DNA from: Pseudomonas sp. HR96
GTDB taxonomy: Bacteria; Pseudomonadota; Gammaproteobacteria; Pseudomonadales; Pseudomonadaceae
Length of the DNA stretch: 64,000 nt
Assembly: GCF_034059295.1 (NCBI RefSeq)
Contig: NZ_CP139141.1
Span: 3,207,001-3,271,000 of the forward strand
Reading direction: 5' to 3'
Positions within the stretch are counted from its first letter, which is position 1; each line of letters starts with the position of its first letter. The notes below the pieces were generated by a model that saw nothing but the letters and a program-made list of their open reading frames with translations, searched no databases and was not told the DNA's origin. Shown piece by piece: positions 34,071-43,654 of this stretch. The position numbers and the translations under genes were made by a program.

Positions 34071-35094
34071 AACGCCCTCGAAAATGCTCGAAGAAGCCTT
34101 GGCGTCGGGGCTGCGCGTCGCCGACCAGCTCAGTCAGCTGGAGCCGCGCCTGGTGCGACTCGCCGAGCAGCTGCGCGAGCTTGACCCCGGCGTGCTGCTG
34201 ACGGTGGCGCGTGGCAGCTCCGACCATGCTGCCAGTTATTTCGCCTACCTGGCCACGCAGATGACCGGCGTACCGGTGGCGTCCCTGCCGATGTCGGTGG
34301 TCACCCTGCACGCTTCGCCGCTCAAGGTTCGCGGCCAGGCGGCCGTGGCGTTTTCCCAGTCCGGACAGAGCCCGGACCTGGTCGAGACCCTGCAGCGGCT
34401 GGGCGAGCACGGTGCGTTGAATATCGCCCTGGTCAACGCCGAGGGTTCGCCCCTGGAGCGCGCCTGTCAGGTGGTGCTGCCGTTGTGCGCCGGGCCGGAA
34501 CTCAGCGTGGCGGCGACCAAGAGCTTCATCTGCACCCTGAGTGCCAGCGCCAGGCTGCTCGCCCACTGGCAGTGCGACTCGGCACTGCTGGCCGCGGGCG
34601 AGCGTCTGCCCGACGACCTGCAACGGGCCGCGCAACAGGACTGGTCGCCCGCCGTGCAGGCCCTGCAAGGCAGCGAACGGTTGCTGGTGATCGGCCGCGG
34701 TCTGGGGTTTGCGGTGGCCCAGGAGGCGGCCTTGAAGTTCAAGGAGACCTCGGCCCTGCAGGCCGAGGCGTTCAGCGGCGCCGAAGTGCGCCATGGCCCC
34801 ATGGCCCTGGTCGAGCAGGACTATCCCCTGCTGATCTTCGCCCTGCGCGGCGCCGAACAGGCCGGGCTGCTGGCGCTGGCCGCCGACATGCGCGAGCGCG
34901 GCGCCAAGGTGCTGCTGGCCGCGCCGGACGACATCGCCGAGCGTGACCTGACCCTGGTGCGCGCCGGCCACCCCAGCCTCGACCCGCTGCTGGCGATCCA
35001 GTCGTTCTACGTCATGGCCGCGAGCCTGGCCCGGGCCAGGGGGCTGGACCCCGATCAACCGCGGCACCTGAGCAAGGTGACGCGCACCCGCTGA
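34060..35094 (+). CDS. SIS-domain glucosamine-6-phosphate deaminase (NagB-II type)
   Basis: A 344-residue protein with two SIS domains: LLTVARGSSDHAASYFAYLATQ and AVAFSQSGQSPDLVETLQRL in the first, RLLVIGRGLGFAVAQEAALKFKETS in the second. It resembles the isomerase half of GlmS but has no glutaminase domain. Together with its place after nagA this points to a catabolic deaminase making fructose-6-phosphate and ammonia. The classical NagB fold is absent from the operon, so this gene supplies that step. Confidence 0.88.
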
Positions 35095-35151
35095 ATCACT
35101 CTTTCGCGGCTACCGGCGCCTCGGCCGGCGCGCGCCTACCAGGACGAAGTC

Positions 35152-37683
35152 ATGCTCAACGAACCTATAACAAGCGTCATGACGGTCACCCGTACCATCA
35201 CCCTCGATGCGCCTTTCAGCGGCCCCGTGCTGCCCATGAGCGAAGTCCCCGACCCGGTCTTCGCCAGTGGCGCCATGGGCGACGGCATTGCCATCGACCC
35301 CCTGAACGACGTGCTGCATGCTCCCTTCGCCGGCCAGGTGCTGAGCCTGGCGCGCACCGCCCACGCCATCACCCTGCGCGCCGACAACGGCAGCGAATGG
35401 TTGCTGCACGTCGGTATCGACAGCGTCGAGCTGGCGGGCGAAGGCTTCCAGGCGCTGGTGAGCGCCGGCCAGCGGGTCAGCTCGGGGCAACCGTTGCTGC
35501 GCATCGACCTGGACAAGGTCGCCCAACGCAGCCGCAGCCTGGTCAGCGCCTTCGTCCTGCTCAACGGCGAGCAGTACCAGCTGACGCCGGTGGCCGGGCT
35601 GTGCTCGGCGATGGTCGGCGATGCATTGCTGCAGGTACACCCCCGGGCCGCGTCCGAGGTTGTCGCAGACGCAGCCCCCGGACCCTCCCGCGAGGCTCGT
35701 GGCAGCGTGCGCGTGGCCCACCGGGGCGGCCTGCACGCGCGGCCGGCGGCGCGGGTGCGCGAGACCGCCAAGGCGTTTGCCAGCCGCAGCCAGGTGCATT
35801 TCGCCGGCGCCAGCGCGGCGGCCGAGAGCGTCACCGGACTGATGGGCCTGGGGGTCGGCCAGGAGGATGAAGTCGAAGTCAGCTGTTTGGGCCCCGACAG
35901 CGAGGCGGCTTTGCAGGCCTTGCTCGCCGCCCTGTCGACCCCCGCCCTTGATGAAGCGCCGACACGGCCAGCCCCGGTTAGCCACCGCGGCGCCAGTGAC
36001 AGCGCAAACGGCGTGCTGGGCGGAGTGATGGCCGCGCCAGGCGTGGTCAGCGGCCCACTGTGCCGGCTCGATAGCTGGGAGTTGCCCAGCGACCCGGGCA
36101 ACCATGTCACTGGCGAGCAGCACCTGCGCCTGGGCCAGGCGCTGGCCGGGGTGCACGACGCCCTCACCGCCGCGCTCGACCCACGCCAGGCCGAACAGAG
36201 CGCCATCCTCGGCGCGCATCTGGCCATGCTCGAAGACCCGGCCCTGCTGGATGCCGCCTACGCCGACATCCAGCAGGGCAGCAGCGCCGCGCATGCCTGG
36301 AGCCGCGCCGTGCTGGCGCAATGCACGGTGCTGGAGGCGCTCGACAACCCGCTGCTCGGCGAGCGCGCCAGTGACCTGCGCGACCTGCGCCAGCGGGTCC
36401 TGCAGCACCTGCTCGGCGACAGCCGCGCCCTGCACATCGCCCCCGGGGCCATCGTCGTTGCCGCCGAGCTGACGCCCTCGCAGCTGATCGAGCTGGCCGC
36501 GCGCGGCGTGGCCGGGGTCGCCATGGCCCAGGGCGGCGCTACCTCCCATGTCGCCATTCTGGCGCGCAGCAAGGGCCTGCCGTGCCTGGTGGCGATGGGC
36601 TCGGCGCTGCTCGAGGACAACGCTGCCGACACCGTGGTGCTGGATGCCGACGCCGGCCAGCTGGAGCTACGGCCCGGCCGACAACGCCTGGCCGAAGTCC
36701 ACGCGCGCATGCAGCACCAGGCTGCGCAGCGCCGGCGCGACGACCAGCAGGGAAACCTGCCGGCCGTCACCCGTGACCGCCAGCACATCGAGGTCAGCGC
36801 CAACGTCGCCGGCGCCGAGGACACCCGCCAGGCCCAGGCGCATGGCGCCGACGGCGTCGGCCTGCTGCGCACCGAGCTGCTGTTCGTCGACCGCCGCACG
36901 GCGCCGAGCGAAGCCGAGCAGACCCAGGCCTGCCAGGCAGTACTGGATGCCATGGCCGACAAGCCGGTGGTGATCCGCACCCTCGACATCGGCGGCGACA
37001 AGCAACTCGAGTACCTGCCCCTGGCCGCCGAAGCCAACCCGGTGCTGGGCCTGCGCGGCATCCGCCTGGGCCAGCAGCGCCCGGAGCTGCTCGACCAGCA
37101 ACTGCGCGCCCTGCTGCAGGTCAAGCCGTTGGCGCGCTGCCGCATCCTGTTGCCGATGGTCAGCGAAGTGGCCGAGCTGCTCGCCGTGCGCCTGCGCATC
37201 GACCAGTTGGCGCACGCGCTGGGCGTCGATGAGCGCCCGCAGCTGGGGGTGATGATCGAAGTGCCGGCGGCGGCCTTGCTGGCCGGGCAGCTGGCCGAGC
37301 ATGCCGACTTTCTGTCGATCGGCACCAACGACCTGGCGCAGTACACCCTGGCCATGGACCGCGACCACGCCGGCCTGGCCGGCCGCGTCGACGCCCTGCA
37401 CCCGGCGGTGCTGCGCCTGATCGCCATGACCTGCCAGGGCGCCGCGCTGCACGGCCGCAGCGTGGCCGTGTGCGGCGCTCTGGCCTCCGACCCGCTGGCC
37501 ACCGCGGCACTGATCGGCCTGGGGGTCAATGAACTGTCGGTGAGCCCGGGGCAAGTCGGCCAGATCAAGGCCGCCGTGCGCCAACTGGATGCCGGGCAGT
37601 GCCGGGCACTGGCACGCCGGCTGCTCGAGCTGGGCAGCGCCGACGCCACGCGGGCCGCCTGCAGGGCGTTTCAACCCCAATGA
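35152..37683 (+). CDS. nagF: PTS EIIA(Glc)-HPr-EI fusion protein
   Basis: An 843-residue cytosolic phosphotransferase combining three modules. EIIA(Glc) (about 1-160) has phospho-His86 in W-L-L-H-V-G-I. HPr (about 180-265) has His195 in G-G-L-H-A-R-P. Enzyme I (about 275-840) has His466 in G-G-A-T-S-H-V-A-I-L. It passes phosphate from PEP to the EIIB domain of the GlcNAc permease encoded next. The EIIA is of the glucose type, which distinguishes it from the FruB fusion of the fructose system. All three phosphorylation sites are intact. The start could also be an ATG at 35179. Confidence 0.93.
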   Translation: MLNEPITSVMTVTRTITLDAPFSGPVLPMSEVPDPVFASGAMGDGIAIDPLNDVLHAPFAGQVLSLARTAHAITLRADNGSEWLLHVGIDSVELAGEGFQALVSAGQRVSSGQPLLRIDLDKVAQRSRSLVSAFVLLNGEQYQLTPVAGLCSAMVGDALLQVHPRAASEVVADAAPGPSREARGSVRVAHRGGLHARPAARVRETAKAFASRSQVHFAGASAAAESVTGLMGLGVGQEDEVEVSCLGPDSEAALQALLAALSTPALDEAPTRPAPVSHRGASDSANGVLGGVMAAPGVVSGPLCRLDSWELPSDPGNHVTGEQHLRLGQALAGVHDALTAALDPRQAEQSAILGAHLAMLEDPALLDAAYADIQQGSSAAHAWSRAVLAQCTVLEALDNPLLGERASDLRDLRQRVLQHLLGDSRALHIAPGAIVVAAELTPSQLIELAARGVAGVAMAQGGATSHVAILARSKGLPCLVAMGSALLEDNAADTVVLDADAGQLELRPGRQRLAEVHARMQHQAAQRRRDDQQGNLPAVTRDRQHIEVSANVAGAEDTRQAQAHGADGVGLLRTELLFVDRRTAPSEAEQTQACQAVLDAMADKPVVIRTLDIGGDKQLEYLPLAAEANPVLGLRGIRLGQQRPELLDQQLRALLQVKPLARCRILLPMVSEVAELLAVRLRIDQLAHALGVDERPQLGVMIEVPAAALLAGQLAEHADFLSIGTNDLAQYTLAMDRDHAGLAGRVDALHPAVLRLIAMTCQGAALHGRSVAVCGALASDPLATAALIGLGVNELSVSPGQVGQIKAAVRQLDAGQCRALARRLLELGSADATRAACRAFQPQ

Positions 37684-37703
37684 CAACAGCAAGGAGAAGC
37701 GCC

Positions 37704-39380
37704 GTGTACCAACACTTCATAGAGGGTTTGCAAAGGCTGGGGCGGGCGTTGATGCTGCCGGTGGCCATCCTGCCGATCGCCGGCCTGCTGTTGCGCCTGG
37801 GCGACACCGACCTGCTGAACATCGCCGTCATCCACGCCGCCGGCGGGGCTATCTTCAGCAACCTGCCGCTGATCTTCGCCATCGGCATCGCCGTCGGCTT
37901 TGCTCGCGACAACAACGGCACGGCGGGGCTGGCCGGGGCGATTGGCTACCTGGTGTTGACCTCGACCTTGAGCGTGCTCGACGCGCACATCAACATGGGC
38001 ATGCTCGCCGGCATCATCGCCGGGCTGCTGGGTGGCGCGCTGTACAACCGTTTCAAGGACATCAGCCTGCCGCCCTACCTGGCCTTCTTTGGCGGGCGAC
38101 GCTTCGTGGCCATCGTCACCGGGCTGTCAGCGCTGTTGCTCGGTCTGCTGTTCGGCCTGATCTGGCCGCCCATCCAGAACGGCATCAACGAACTTGGCCA
38201 ACTGCTGCTGGAAAGCGGCAGCGTCGGCGCATTCTTCTTCGGCGTGCTCAACCGAGTGCTGATCATCACCGGCCTGCATCATATCCTCAACAACCTGGTG
38301 TGGTTCGTCTTCGGCACCTTCACCGACCCGAACACCGGGCAGGTGGTGACCGGCGACCTGGCGCGTTACTTCGCCGGCGACCCGCAGGCCGGCCAGTTCA
38401 TGACCGGCATGTTCCCGATGATGGTCTTCGGCCTGCCGGCGGCCTGCCTGGCCATGTACCGCAACGCCCTGCCCGACCAGCGCAAGCTGATCGGCGGCGC
38501 CTTGCTGTCAATGGCGTTGACCTCGGCGCTGACCGGCGTCACCGAGCCCGTCGAGTTCGCCTTCATGTTTCTCGCGCCGCTGCTATACGCGGTGCACGCG
38601 CTACTCACCGGGCTGTCGATGGCCGTGGCCAACCTGCTCGACATCCATTTGGGCTTCACCTTCTCCGGTGGCGCGATCGACATGATCCTGGGCTGGGGCA
38701 AGTCGACCCATGGCTGGCGAATTCTGCCGCTGGGCCTGGCCTACGCGCTGATCTACTACGTCGCCTTCGACCAATGCATCAAGCGCTTCAACCTCAAGAC
38801 CCCAGGCCGCGAGCGCGCCGTCAGCAGCGCAGTGGCAGTCGCCCAGAGTGACCGTGCCGCCGCCTACATCAAGGCGCTCGGCGGCGCGCAAAATCTGCTC
38901 GGCATCGATGCCTGCACCACCCGCCTGCGCTTGCAGCTGGCCGACCGCAGCGAGGTGGATGACAGCGCGCTGAAGGCCCTGGGCGCCATGGCCGTGGTGC
39001 GCCCCGGCAATGCCGGCAGCCTGCAGGTGGTGGTCGGAGCGATGGCCGACAGCCTGGCCGACGAGCTGCGTGATGCCTTGCCTGATGCCGCCCGCACAGT
39101 GAGCGCGCCACCGGTAGACGCCCCGGCGCCGGTCGCCAGCGACCAGGCGCAGCTGTGGCTGGAGGCGCTGGGCAAGGGCAACCTGGCCAGCGTCCAATGC
39201 GTTGCGCTGACCCGCCTGCGGCTGCACCTGAACAACGATCAGCCGTTGCCCGCCCACGCTCTGGAGCGCCTGGGCAGCCAGGGCATCAGCGCCATGGGCA
39301 ACGGCGTCTGGCATGTCGTGGTGGGCCCGCAGGCCCAGGCGCTGAGCGATGGCCTGGGTGCCCTGCTCACCCGTCGCTAA
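37704..39380 (+). CDS. nagE: PTS N-acetylglucosamine permease EIICB with a second, degenerate EIIB
   Basis: A 558-residue inner-membrane protein. The EIIC domain (about 1-370, ten or so helices, with HHILNNLVWFVFGTF and GVTEPVEFAFMFLAPLLY) imports GlcNAc. EIIB follows, with phospho-Cys404 in I-D-A-C-T-T-R-L-R. A second EIIB-like domain near 485-555 has A-L-T-R-L-R, so the phospho-Cys position is Ala501. The start is a GTG at 37704, seven bases after AAGGAG; longer frames run through nagF. No EIIA is attached, consistent with NagF providing it. The end overlaps the AraC gene on the other strand by four bases. Confidence 0.92.
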   Translation: MYQHFIEGLQRLGRALMLPVAILPIAGLLLRLGDTDLLNIAVIHAAGGAIFSNLPLIFAIGIAVGFARDNNGTAGLAGAIGYLVLTSTLSVLDAHINMGMLAGIIAGLLGGALYNRFKDISLPPYLAFFGGRRFVAIVTGLSALLLGLLFGLIWPPIQNGINELGQLLLESGSVGAFFFGVLNRVLIITGLHHILNNLVWFVFGTFTDPNTGQVVTGDLARYFAGDPQAGQFMTGMFPMMVFGLPAACLAMYRNALPDQRKLIGGALLSMALTSALTGVTEPVEFAFMFLAPLLYAVHALLTGLSMAVANLLDIHLGFTFSGGAIDMILGWGKSTHGWRILPLGLAYALIYYVAFDQCIKRFNLKTPGRERAVSSAVAVAQSDRAAAYIKALGGAQNLLGIDACTTRLRLQLADRSEVDDSALKALGAMAVVRPGNAGSLQVVVGAMADSLADELRDALPDAARTVSAPPVDAPAPVASDQAQLWLEALGKGNLASVQCVALTRLRLHLNNDQPLPAHALERLGSQGISAMGNGVWHVVVGPQAQALSDGLGALLTRR

Positions 39381-40315
39381 TGGGAGGAGACGTATACCGA
39401 ATCGGGCAGAGGCGCCGGCAGGGCGTAGGCGCTCTTCATCCATTGCACCTCGGCCAGCGGGGTGCGGCCGAAGAAGCGCTTGAACTCGCGGCTGAACTGC
39501 GACGCACTTTCGTAGCCGACATTGAAGGCGGCCGAGGCGGCTGTCATGTCGTTGCGCAGCATCAGCAGACGCGCCTGGTGCAGCCGCGTGGACTTGAGGT
39601 ACTGCATCGGCGAGGAGTCGGTGACGATGCGAAAGTGCAGGTGGAAATTGGGCACGCTCATGCTCGCCTCCTGCGCCAGCGCCTCGACGTCGAGGTGCTC
39701 GTGGTAGTGGCTGTGAATCTTGCGGATGGCGCGGCTGACCTTGCCGAAATGCCCCTGGCGGGCGAGCGCCGCGCGTAGCGACCCACCCTGTTCGCCGGCG
39801 ATGATGCGGTAATAGATTTCGCGCACCAGCGCCGGGCCCAGTATCTGCGCCTCGACAGGATGGCTCAGGGCTTCGAGCAGGCGCAGCGTCGAGTCCTTCA
39901 ACGCATCGTCCATGGGCGATGCATACATGCCGCGCGGCGCGGCCTGGGTCGGCCCGAAACGCTCTTCGATCTCCAGCAGCAGGTCGCCGGCCAGCTTGAA
40001 GTCCAGGCGCATGTAGATCGCCAGCATCGGCTGCGCCTCGCTGGCGTCGGTCTCCATGGTGAAAGGCACCGGCACCGACACCACCAGGCAATGCTGAGCG
40101 TCGTAGACGTACACCTCATCGCCCAGGTAACCGCGCTTGGTGCCTTGCACGAGAATGACGATGCCGGGGTCGTACAGCACCGGCGTGCGCGTCAGCGGCC
40201 GGTTGCTGCGCAGCAGGCGGATGTCCGGCAAGGGGCTCAGGTTATAGCCCTCCAGCGGCGCCAGGCGCGCGAGCAACTGCACCATGCGCCCGGTGCGCAG
40301 CTCTGTATCGCTCAT
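39377..40315 (-). CDS. AraC-family transcriptional regulator
   Basis: A 312-residue regulator with an AraC_N-type (YqhC-like) sensor domain (YNLSPLPDIRLLRSNRPL, PGIVILVQGTKRGYLG) and a C-terminal double HTH (LDVEALAQEASMSVPNFHLHFR, then ASAAFNVGYESASQFSREFKRFFGRTP). The ATG at 40315 lies six bases from AAAAGGAGG; a start at 40336 is less likely. It follows the SDR gene on the same strand, the stop and start being about 14 bases apart, so the pair is an operon. Similar AraC/SDR pairs respond to aldehydes or oxidants; here that is inference. Confidence 0.87.
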   Translation of the reverse strand: MSDTELRTGRMVQLLARLAPLEGYNLSPLPDIRLLRSNRPLTRTPVLYDPGIVILVQGTKRGYLGDEVYVYDAQHCLVVSVPVPFTMETDASEAQPMLAIYMRLDFKLAGDLLLEIEERFGPTQAAPRGMYASPMDDALKDSTLRLLEALSHPVEAQILGPALVREIYYRIIAGEQGGSLRAALARQGHFGKVSRAIRKIHSHYHEHLDVEALAQEASMSVPNFHLHFRIVTDSSPMQYLKSTRLHQARLLMLRNDMTAASAAFNVGYESASQFSREFKRFFGRTPLAEVQWMKSAYALPAPLPDSVYVSSH

Positions 40316-40328
40316 CAGTGCCTCCTTT

Positions 40329-41168
40329 TCAGCCATCGGTGGAGCGGGTCAGGCTTTCCCAGCGGTCGATATCGGCCAGGGTCTGGGTGAGCTTGTCGCG
40401 CACCAGTTGCAAGGCGTCGCTGCCCAGCAGCAGATGCGCCGGCGGCGCGGGATGGTCGATCAACTGCAGCATGGCCAGCGCGGCCTTGTGCGGGTCGCCC
40501 AGCTGCTTGCCGCTCTTTTCCTCGCGCGCCCGGCGCACCGGGTCGAAGCTTTCGTCGTAGTCGGCGATGCTGCGCGGCGTGCGCTGCATGGAACGCCCGG
40601 CCCAGTCGGTGCGAAACGAACCCGGGGCCACCGCAGTGACCGCGATGCCGAACGGCTTGAGCTCCTTGCTCAGGGTATCGGAAAAGCCCTCGAGGGCGAA
40701 CTTGCTCGCGCAATAGTAGGCGATGCCCGGCATGGTGATGCTGCCGCCCATGGAGGTGATGTTGATCACATGGCCCTGTCGGCGCTGGCGAAACCCGGGC
40801 ACGAAAGCCTTGGTCACCGCCACGGCGCCGAACAGGTTGACGTCGAACTGGCGGCGCATGTCCGCCAGCGGCGACTCCTCGAAAATGCCTTCATGACCAT
40901 AGCCGGCGTTGTTCACCAGCACATCCACCGGCCCGTGGGCGGCGAGCGTGGCGCTGACTACCGCGTCGATGCGCTCGAAATCGGTCACATCCAGCACCAC
41001 AGCGTGGGCGCGGCCAGGGGCCTGGGCCTCGAAGTCGGCGCTGGCCGACGGGTTGCGCACGGTGCCGATGACCTTGTGGCCTGCGGCCAGGGCTGCGCTC
41101 GCCAAGGCCTGGCCGAAGCCGCTGGTGATGCCGGTGATGAACAGAGTCTTGCGCTGGATCTGGGTCAT
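40329..41168 (-). CDS. Short-chain dehydrogenase/reductase
   Basis: A 279-residue classical SDR. The cofactor motif is T-G-I-T-S-G-F-G, an unusual variant of TGxxxGxG. Other signatures are N-N-A-G-Y-G-H, the catalytic Ser in NITSMGG, and Y-Y-C-A-S-K. An Arg following the second strand (TVRNP) favours NADPH. The start ATG at 41168 follows AGGAAGG. It is transcribed together with the AraC gene downstream. Substrate unknown. Confidence 0.88.
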   Translation of the reverse strand: MTQIQRKTLFITGITSGFGQALASAALAAGHKVIGTVRNPSASADFEAQAPGRAHAVVLDVTDFERIDAVVSATLAAHGPVDVLVNNAGYGHEGIFEESPLADMRRQFDVNLFGAVAVTKAFVPGFRQRRQGHVINITSMGGSITMPGIAYYCASKFALEGFSDTLSKELKPFGIAVTAVAPGSFRTDWAGRSMQRTPRSIADYDESFDPVRRAREEKSGKQLGDPHKAALAMLQLIDHPAPPAHLLLGSDALQLVRDKLTQTLADIDRWESLTRSTDG

Positions 41169-41410
41169 GGAGCCTTCCTCGTGATGGGCGTGGGTCCAGA
41201 GTACTCACAGCGGCCTAGGTGCCCTATGCCGAGAGCTCTATGAGGATTGCCTGTTCCTATCAAGGACTACCACAGACCGGCCTGCGACCTGCATGAGGAC
41301 GGCCCATACGCAGGTTGCCTAAGCTCGGCGAAATACGACACCACCATCCCAGCCGCGACAGACCCCATTGCGCGAAAGCGGCTGCACAACTACAAATATA
41401 GATACGGTTA

Positions 41411-41425
41411 TATCGTTTATCGATA
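41411..41425 (+). promoter_or_regulatory. Candidate operator before the amine-oxidation cluster
   Basis: TATCG-N5-CGATA is a perfect inverted repeat (41411-41415 and 41421-41425) ending ten bases before the GTG of the oxidoreductase gene. It lies in an AT-rich pocket unlike the surrounding sequence. The IclR gene at the end of the cluster is the obvious candidate binder, as an inference. Confidence 0.42.
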
Positions 41426-41435
41426 CAGGTGATTC

Positions 41436-42749
41436 GTGACCATCAGCCCTCCACGCTTCGAATGCCTCTGGCGCGAAGGCTTCGAGCCCGCGCCCACCGA
41501 GCCACCCCGGCTGCCCACGCGCGCCCGCTGTGTGATCATCGGCGCCGGCTACACCGGTCTGAATACCGCGCTGGAACTGGCGCGCAGCGCCAGTGGAGAA
41601 GGCATCGTGGTGATCGACAGCCTGCGCATCGGCGACGGCGCCTCCGGGCGCAACGGCGGGCAGGTGATCCCGGGGTTGAAACTGGACCCCGATCAACTGC
41701 TCGCCCGCCTGGGTGTGGAGGCTGGCGCTGCGCTGATCGAAGCGGTCGGCAGCGCTGCCGACTACACCTTCGCCCTGATCAACCGGCTGGGCATCGACTG
41801 CCAGGCGCGGCAGAGCGGCTGGCTGCAGGCGGCGCACACCGAGGGCACCTTGCGCGTGCTCGGCCAGCGCGCGCGGCAGTGGCAGCACCAGGGGGCCGAC
41901 GTGCGCATGCTCGACCGCCAGCAGACCCAGGCGCTGCTCGGCACCTCGATCTACCACGGCGCCCTGCTGGACACCCGCGCCGGGCAGTTGCAGCCCTTTC
42001 AGTACGCCCTGGGGCTGGCGGCGGCCGCGCGCGTCGCTGGCGTGACCCTGGCCGAACGCACGGCGGCGCTGAGCCTGCGCGCCGATGCCGGCGGCTGGCT
42101 GCTGAGCACGTCGCGCGGCGACATCCACGCCGAGCAGGTGGTGATCGCCACCAATGCCTATTCGCCCGCCCTGCTGCCCGGCCTGCCGCAAACCTACGTG
42201 ACCCTGTGGAGCCTGCAGGCCGCCACGGCCCCGCTGCCCGACAGCCTCGCCCCGCAGGTGCTGCCGGGCGACATCGCGGTGTCCGATACGTTTCGCGTGC
42301 TGCGCTATTTTCGTCGCAGCCACGACGGGCGTTTCCTGCTCGGCACTCGCGGGGCGTTCCGCGATGAACTCGGCGCCGGCGATGCGCGGCGGGTGCGCGA
42401 GGAAATGCTCAGCCTGTACCCGCAGCTGGCCAGCGTACAGCTGAGCCATTGCTGGTGCGGGCGGGTGGCGGTGCCGGCCTCGACCATCCCGTTTCTCAGC
42501 CAACCGGCGCCTGGCATCACCGTCGCCCTGGGCTACTACGGCCGCGGCGTGGCCATGGCCACGCGCATGGGGGCGTTCGTTGCCGACCTGGTCAACGGCC
42601 TGCCTGCCGCGCAAAGCGCCTACCCGGTGCTGCCCTGGAAGCCCTACCCGGCCGCGCCCCTGCACCGTACCGCCGCGCGGGTGACGGCCAATGTCATGCG
42701 CCTGCGCGACCTGCTGGAACGGCGCCTGCGCGCAGGAGCCCCGTCATGA
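41436..42749 (+). CDS. FAD-dependent amine/amino-acid oxidoreductase (PuuB/DAO family)
   Basis: A 437-residue DAO-fold flavoenzyme. The dinucleotide-binding motif is C-V-I-I-G-A-G-Y-T-G-L-N-T-A. The G-D-G-A-S-G-R-N-G-G-Q-V block is followed by HCWCGRVAVPAS and a C-terminal GYYGRGVAMATRMG. This pattern is shared with gamma-glutamylputrescine oxidase PuuB and OrdL. The start is a GTG at 41436. The stop overlaps the permease ATG (ATGA). With the aldehyde dehydrogenase later in the cluster, it likely converts an amine to an aldehyde. No glutamyl-amine ligase is present, so the free amine or an already acylated one is the substrate. Confidence 0.87.
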   Translation: MTISPPRFECLWREGFEPAPTEPPRLPTRARCVIIGAGYTGLNTALELARSASGEGIVVIDSLRIGDGASGRNGGQVIPGLKLDPDQLLARLGVEAGAALIEAVGSAADYTFALINRLGIDCQARQSGWLQAAHTEGTLRVLGQRARQWQHQGADVRMLDRQQTQALLGTSIYHGALLDTRAGQLQPFQYALGLAAAARVAGVTLAERTAALSLRADAGGWLLSTSRGDIHAEQVVIATNAYSPALLPGLPQTYVTLWSLQAATAPLPDSLAPQVLPGDIAVSDTFRVLRYFRRSHDGRFLLGTRGAFRDELGAGDARRVREEMLSLYPQLASVQLSHCWCGRVAVPASTIPFLSQPAPGITVALGYYGRGVAMATRMGAFVADLVNGLPAAQSAYPVLPWKPYPAAPLHRTAARVTANVMRLRDLLERRLRAGAPS

Positions 42750-43654
42750 GTCTGCTGCGCGTCGAAAACACCCACCCAGGGGCTGCAGTGGCCCCGTCCG
42801 GGCGCCGCGCGAGCAGGCGCTTCGACCTGTTTCTCAACCTGCCTGGCGGGCTGATCACCAGCACGCTGATCCTGTTCACCCTGGGCCTGCTGGTGTACCT
42901 CAGCTTGCGGGTCAACGATGGCCAGATCATCGGCAGCGCCTTTACCCTGGACAACCTGCACCGCGCCCTGGCCGACTCCCTGACCCGCACGGTGCTGCTG
43001 CGCTCGATTCTGCTGTCGGCGGTGGTGACCGTCGTCACTGTGGTGCTCGCCTATCCGGTGGCCTGGTACCTGGCTTTCCACGCCGGCAAGCGGCGCAACC
43101 TGCTGCTGTTTCTGATCAGCCTGCCGTTCTGGACCAGCTATCTGCTGCGGGTGTTCGCCTGGAAAATCGTGCTGGCCTACAACGGCGTGCTCAATTCCAG
43201 CCTGATGGCCAGCGGTATCACCGACACCCCGTTGACCGGCCTGCTCAATACACCCACGGCGGTGGTGGTGGTGTTGGCCCATGCCTACGCGGCGTTCGCC
43301 GTGCTGCCCATCTACATCTGCCTCAACGGCCTGGCGCGCAACCTGCTCGAAGCCGCCGCCGACCTTGGCGCGCGGCCCCGGCAGAGCTTTGCCCGGGTGG
43401 TGCTGCCGCTGTCGATGCCCGGTGTGCTGTCGGCGGCGCTGGTGGTGTTCGTGCCGACCGTGGGCGACTACGTGACCCCGGCGCTGGTGGGCGGACCCGC
43501 CAGCTCCATGATCGGCACGTTGATCCAGGCGCAGTTCGGCAAGGCCAACGACTGGACCGCCGGCGCCGCGCTGGCCGTAATCAGCATGCTGGCGATTGCC
43601 TTGGTGGTGTTGCTGACGAGGGCGCTGGTGCAGCGCTGGGTGCAACCGCGATGA
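42746..43654 (+). CDS. ABC transporter permease 1, spermidine/putrescine type
   Basis: A 302-residue inner-membrane protein of the PotB type. It carries LISLPFWTSYLLRVFAWKIVL and the EAA loop LEAAADLGARPRQSFARVVLPLSMPG near residue 205. AGGAG precedes the ATG. The stop overlaps the next ATG (ATGA), so the two permeases are co-translated and likely form a heterodimer. Confidence 0.9.
   Translation: MSLLRVENTHPGAAVAPSGRRASRRFDLFLNLPGGLITSTLILFTLGLLVYLSLRVNDGQIIGSAFTLDNLHRALADSLTRTVLLRSILLSAVVTVVTVVLAYPVAWYLAFHAGKRRNLLLFLISLPFWTSYLLRVFAWKIVLAYNGVLNSSLMASGITDTPLTGLLNTPTAVVVVLAHAYAAFAVLPIYICLNGLARNLLEAAADLGARPRQSFARVVLPLSMPGVLSAALVVFVPTVGDYVTPALVGGPASSMIGTLIQAQFGKANDWTAGAALAVISMLAIALVVLLTRALVQRWVQPR

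Noticed and set aside
35152..37683. Annotation as the fructose PTS protein FruB
   Set aside because: The EIIA module is of the glucose type and the next gene is the GlcNAc permease.
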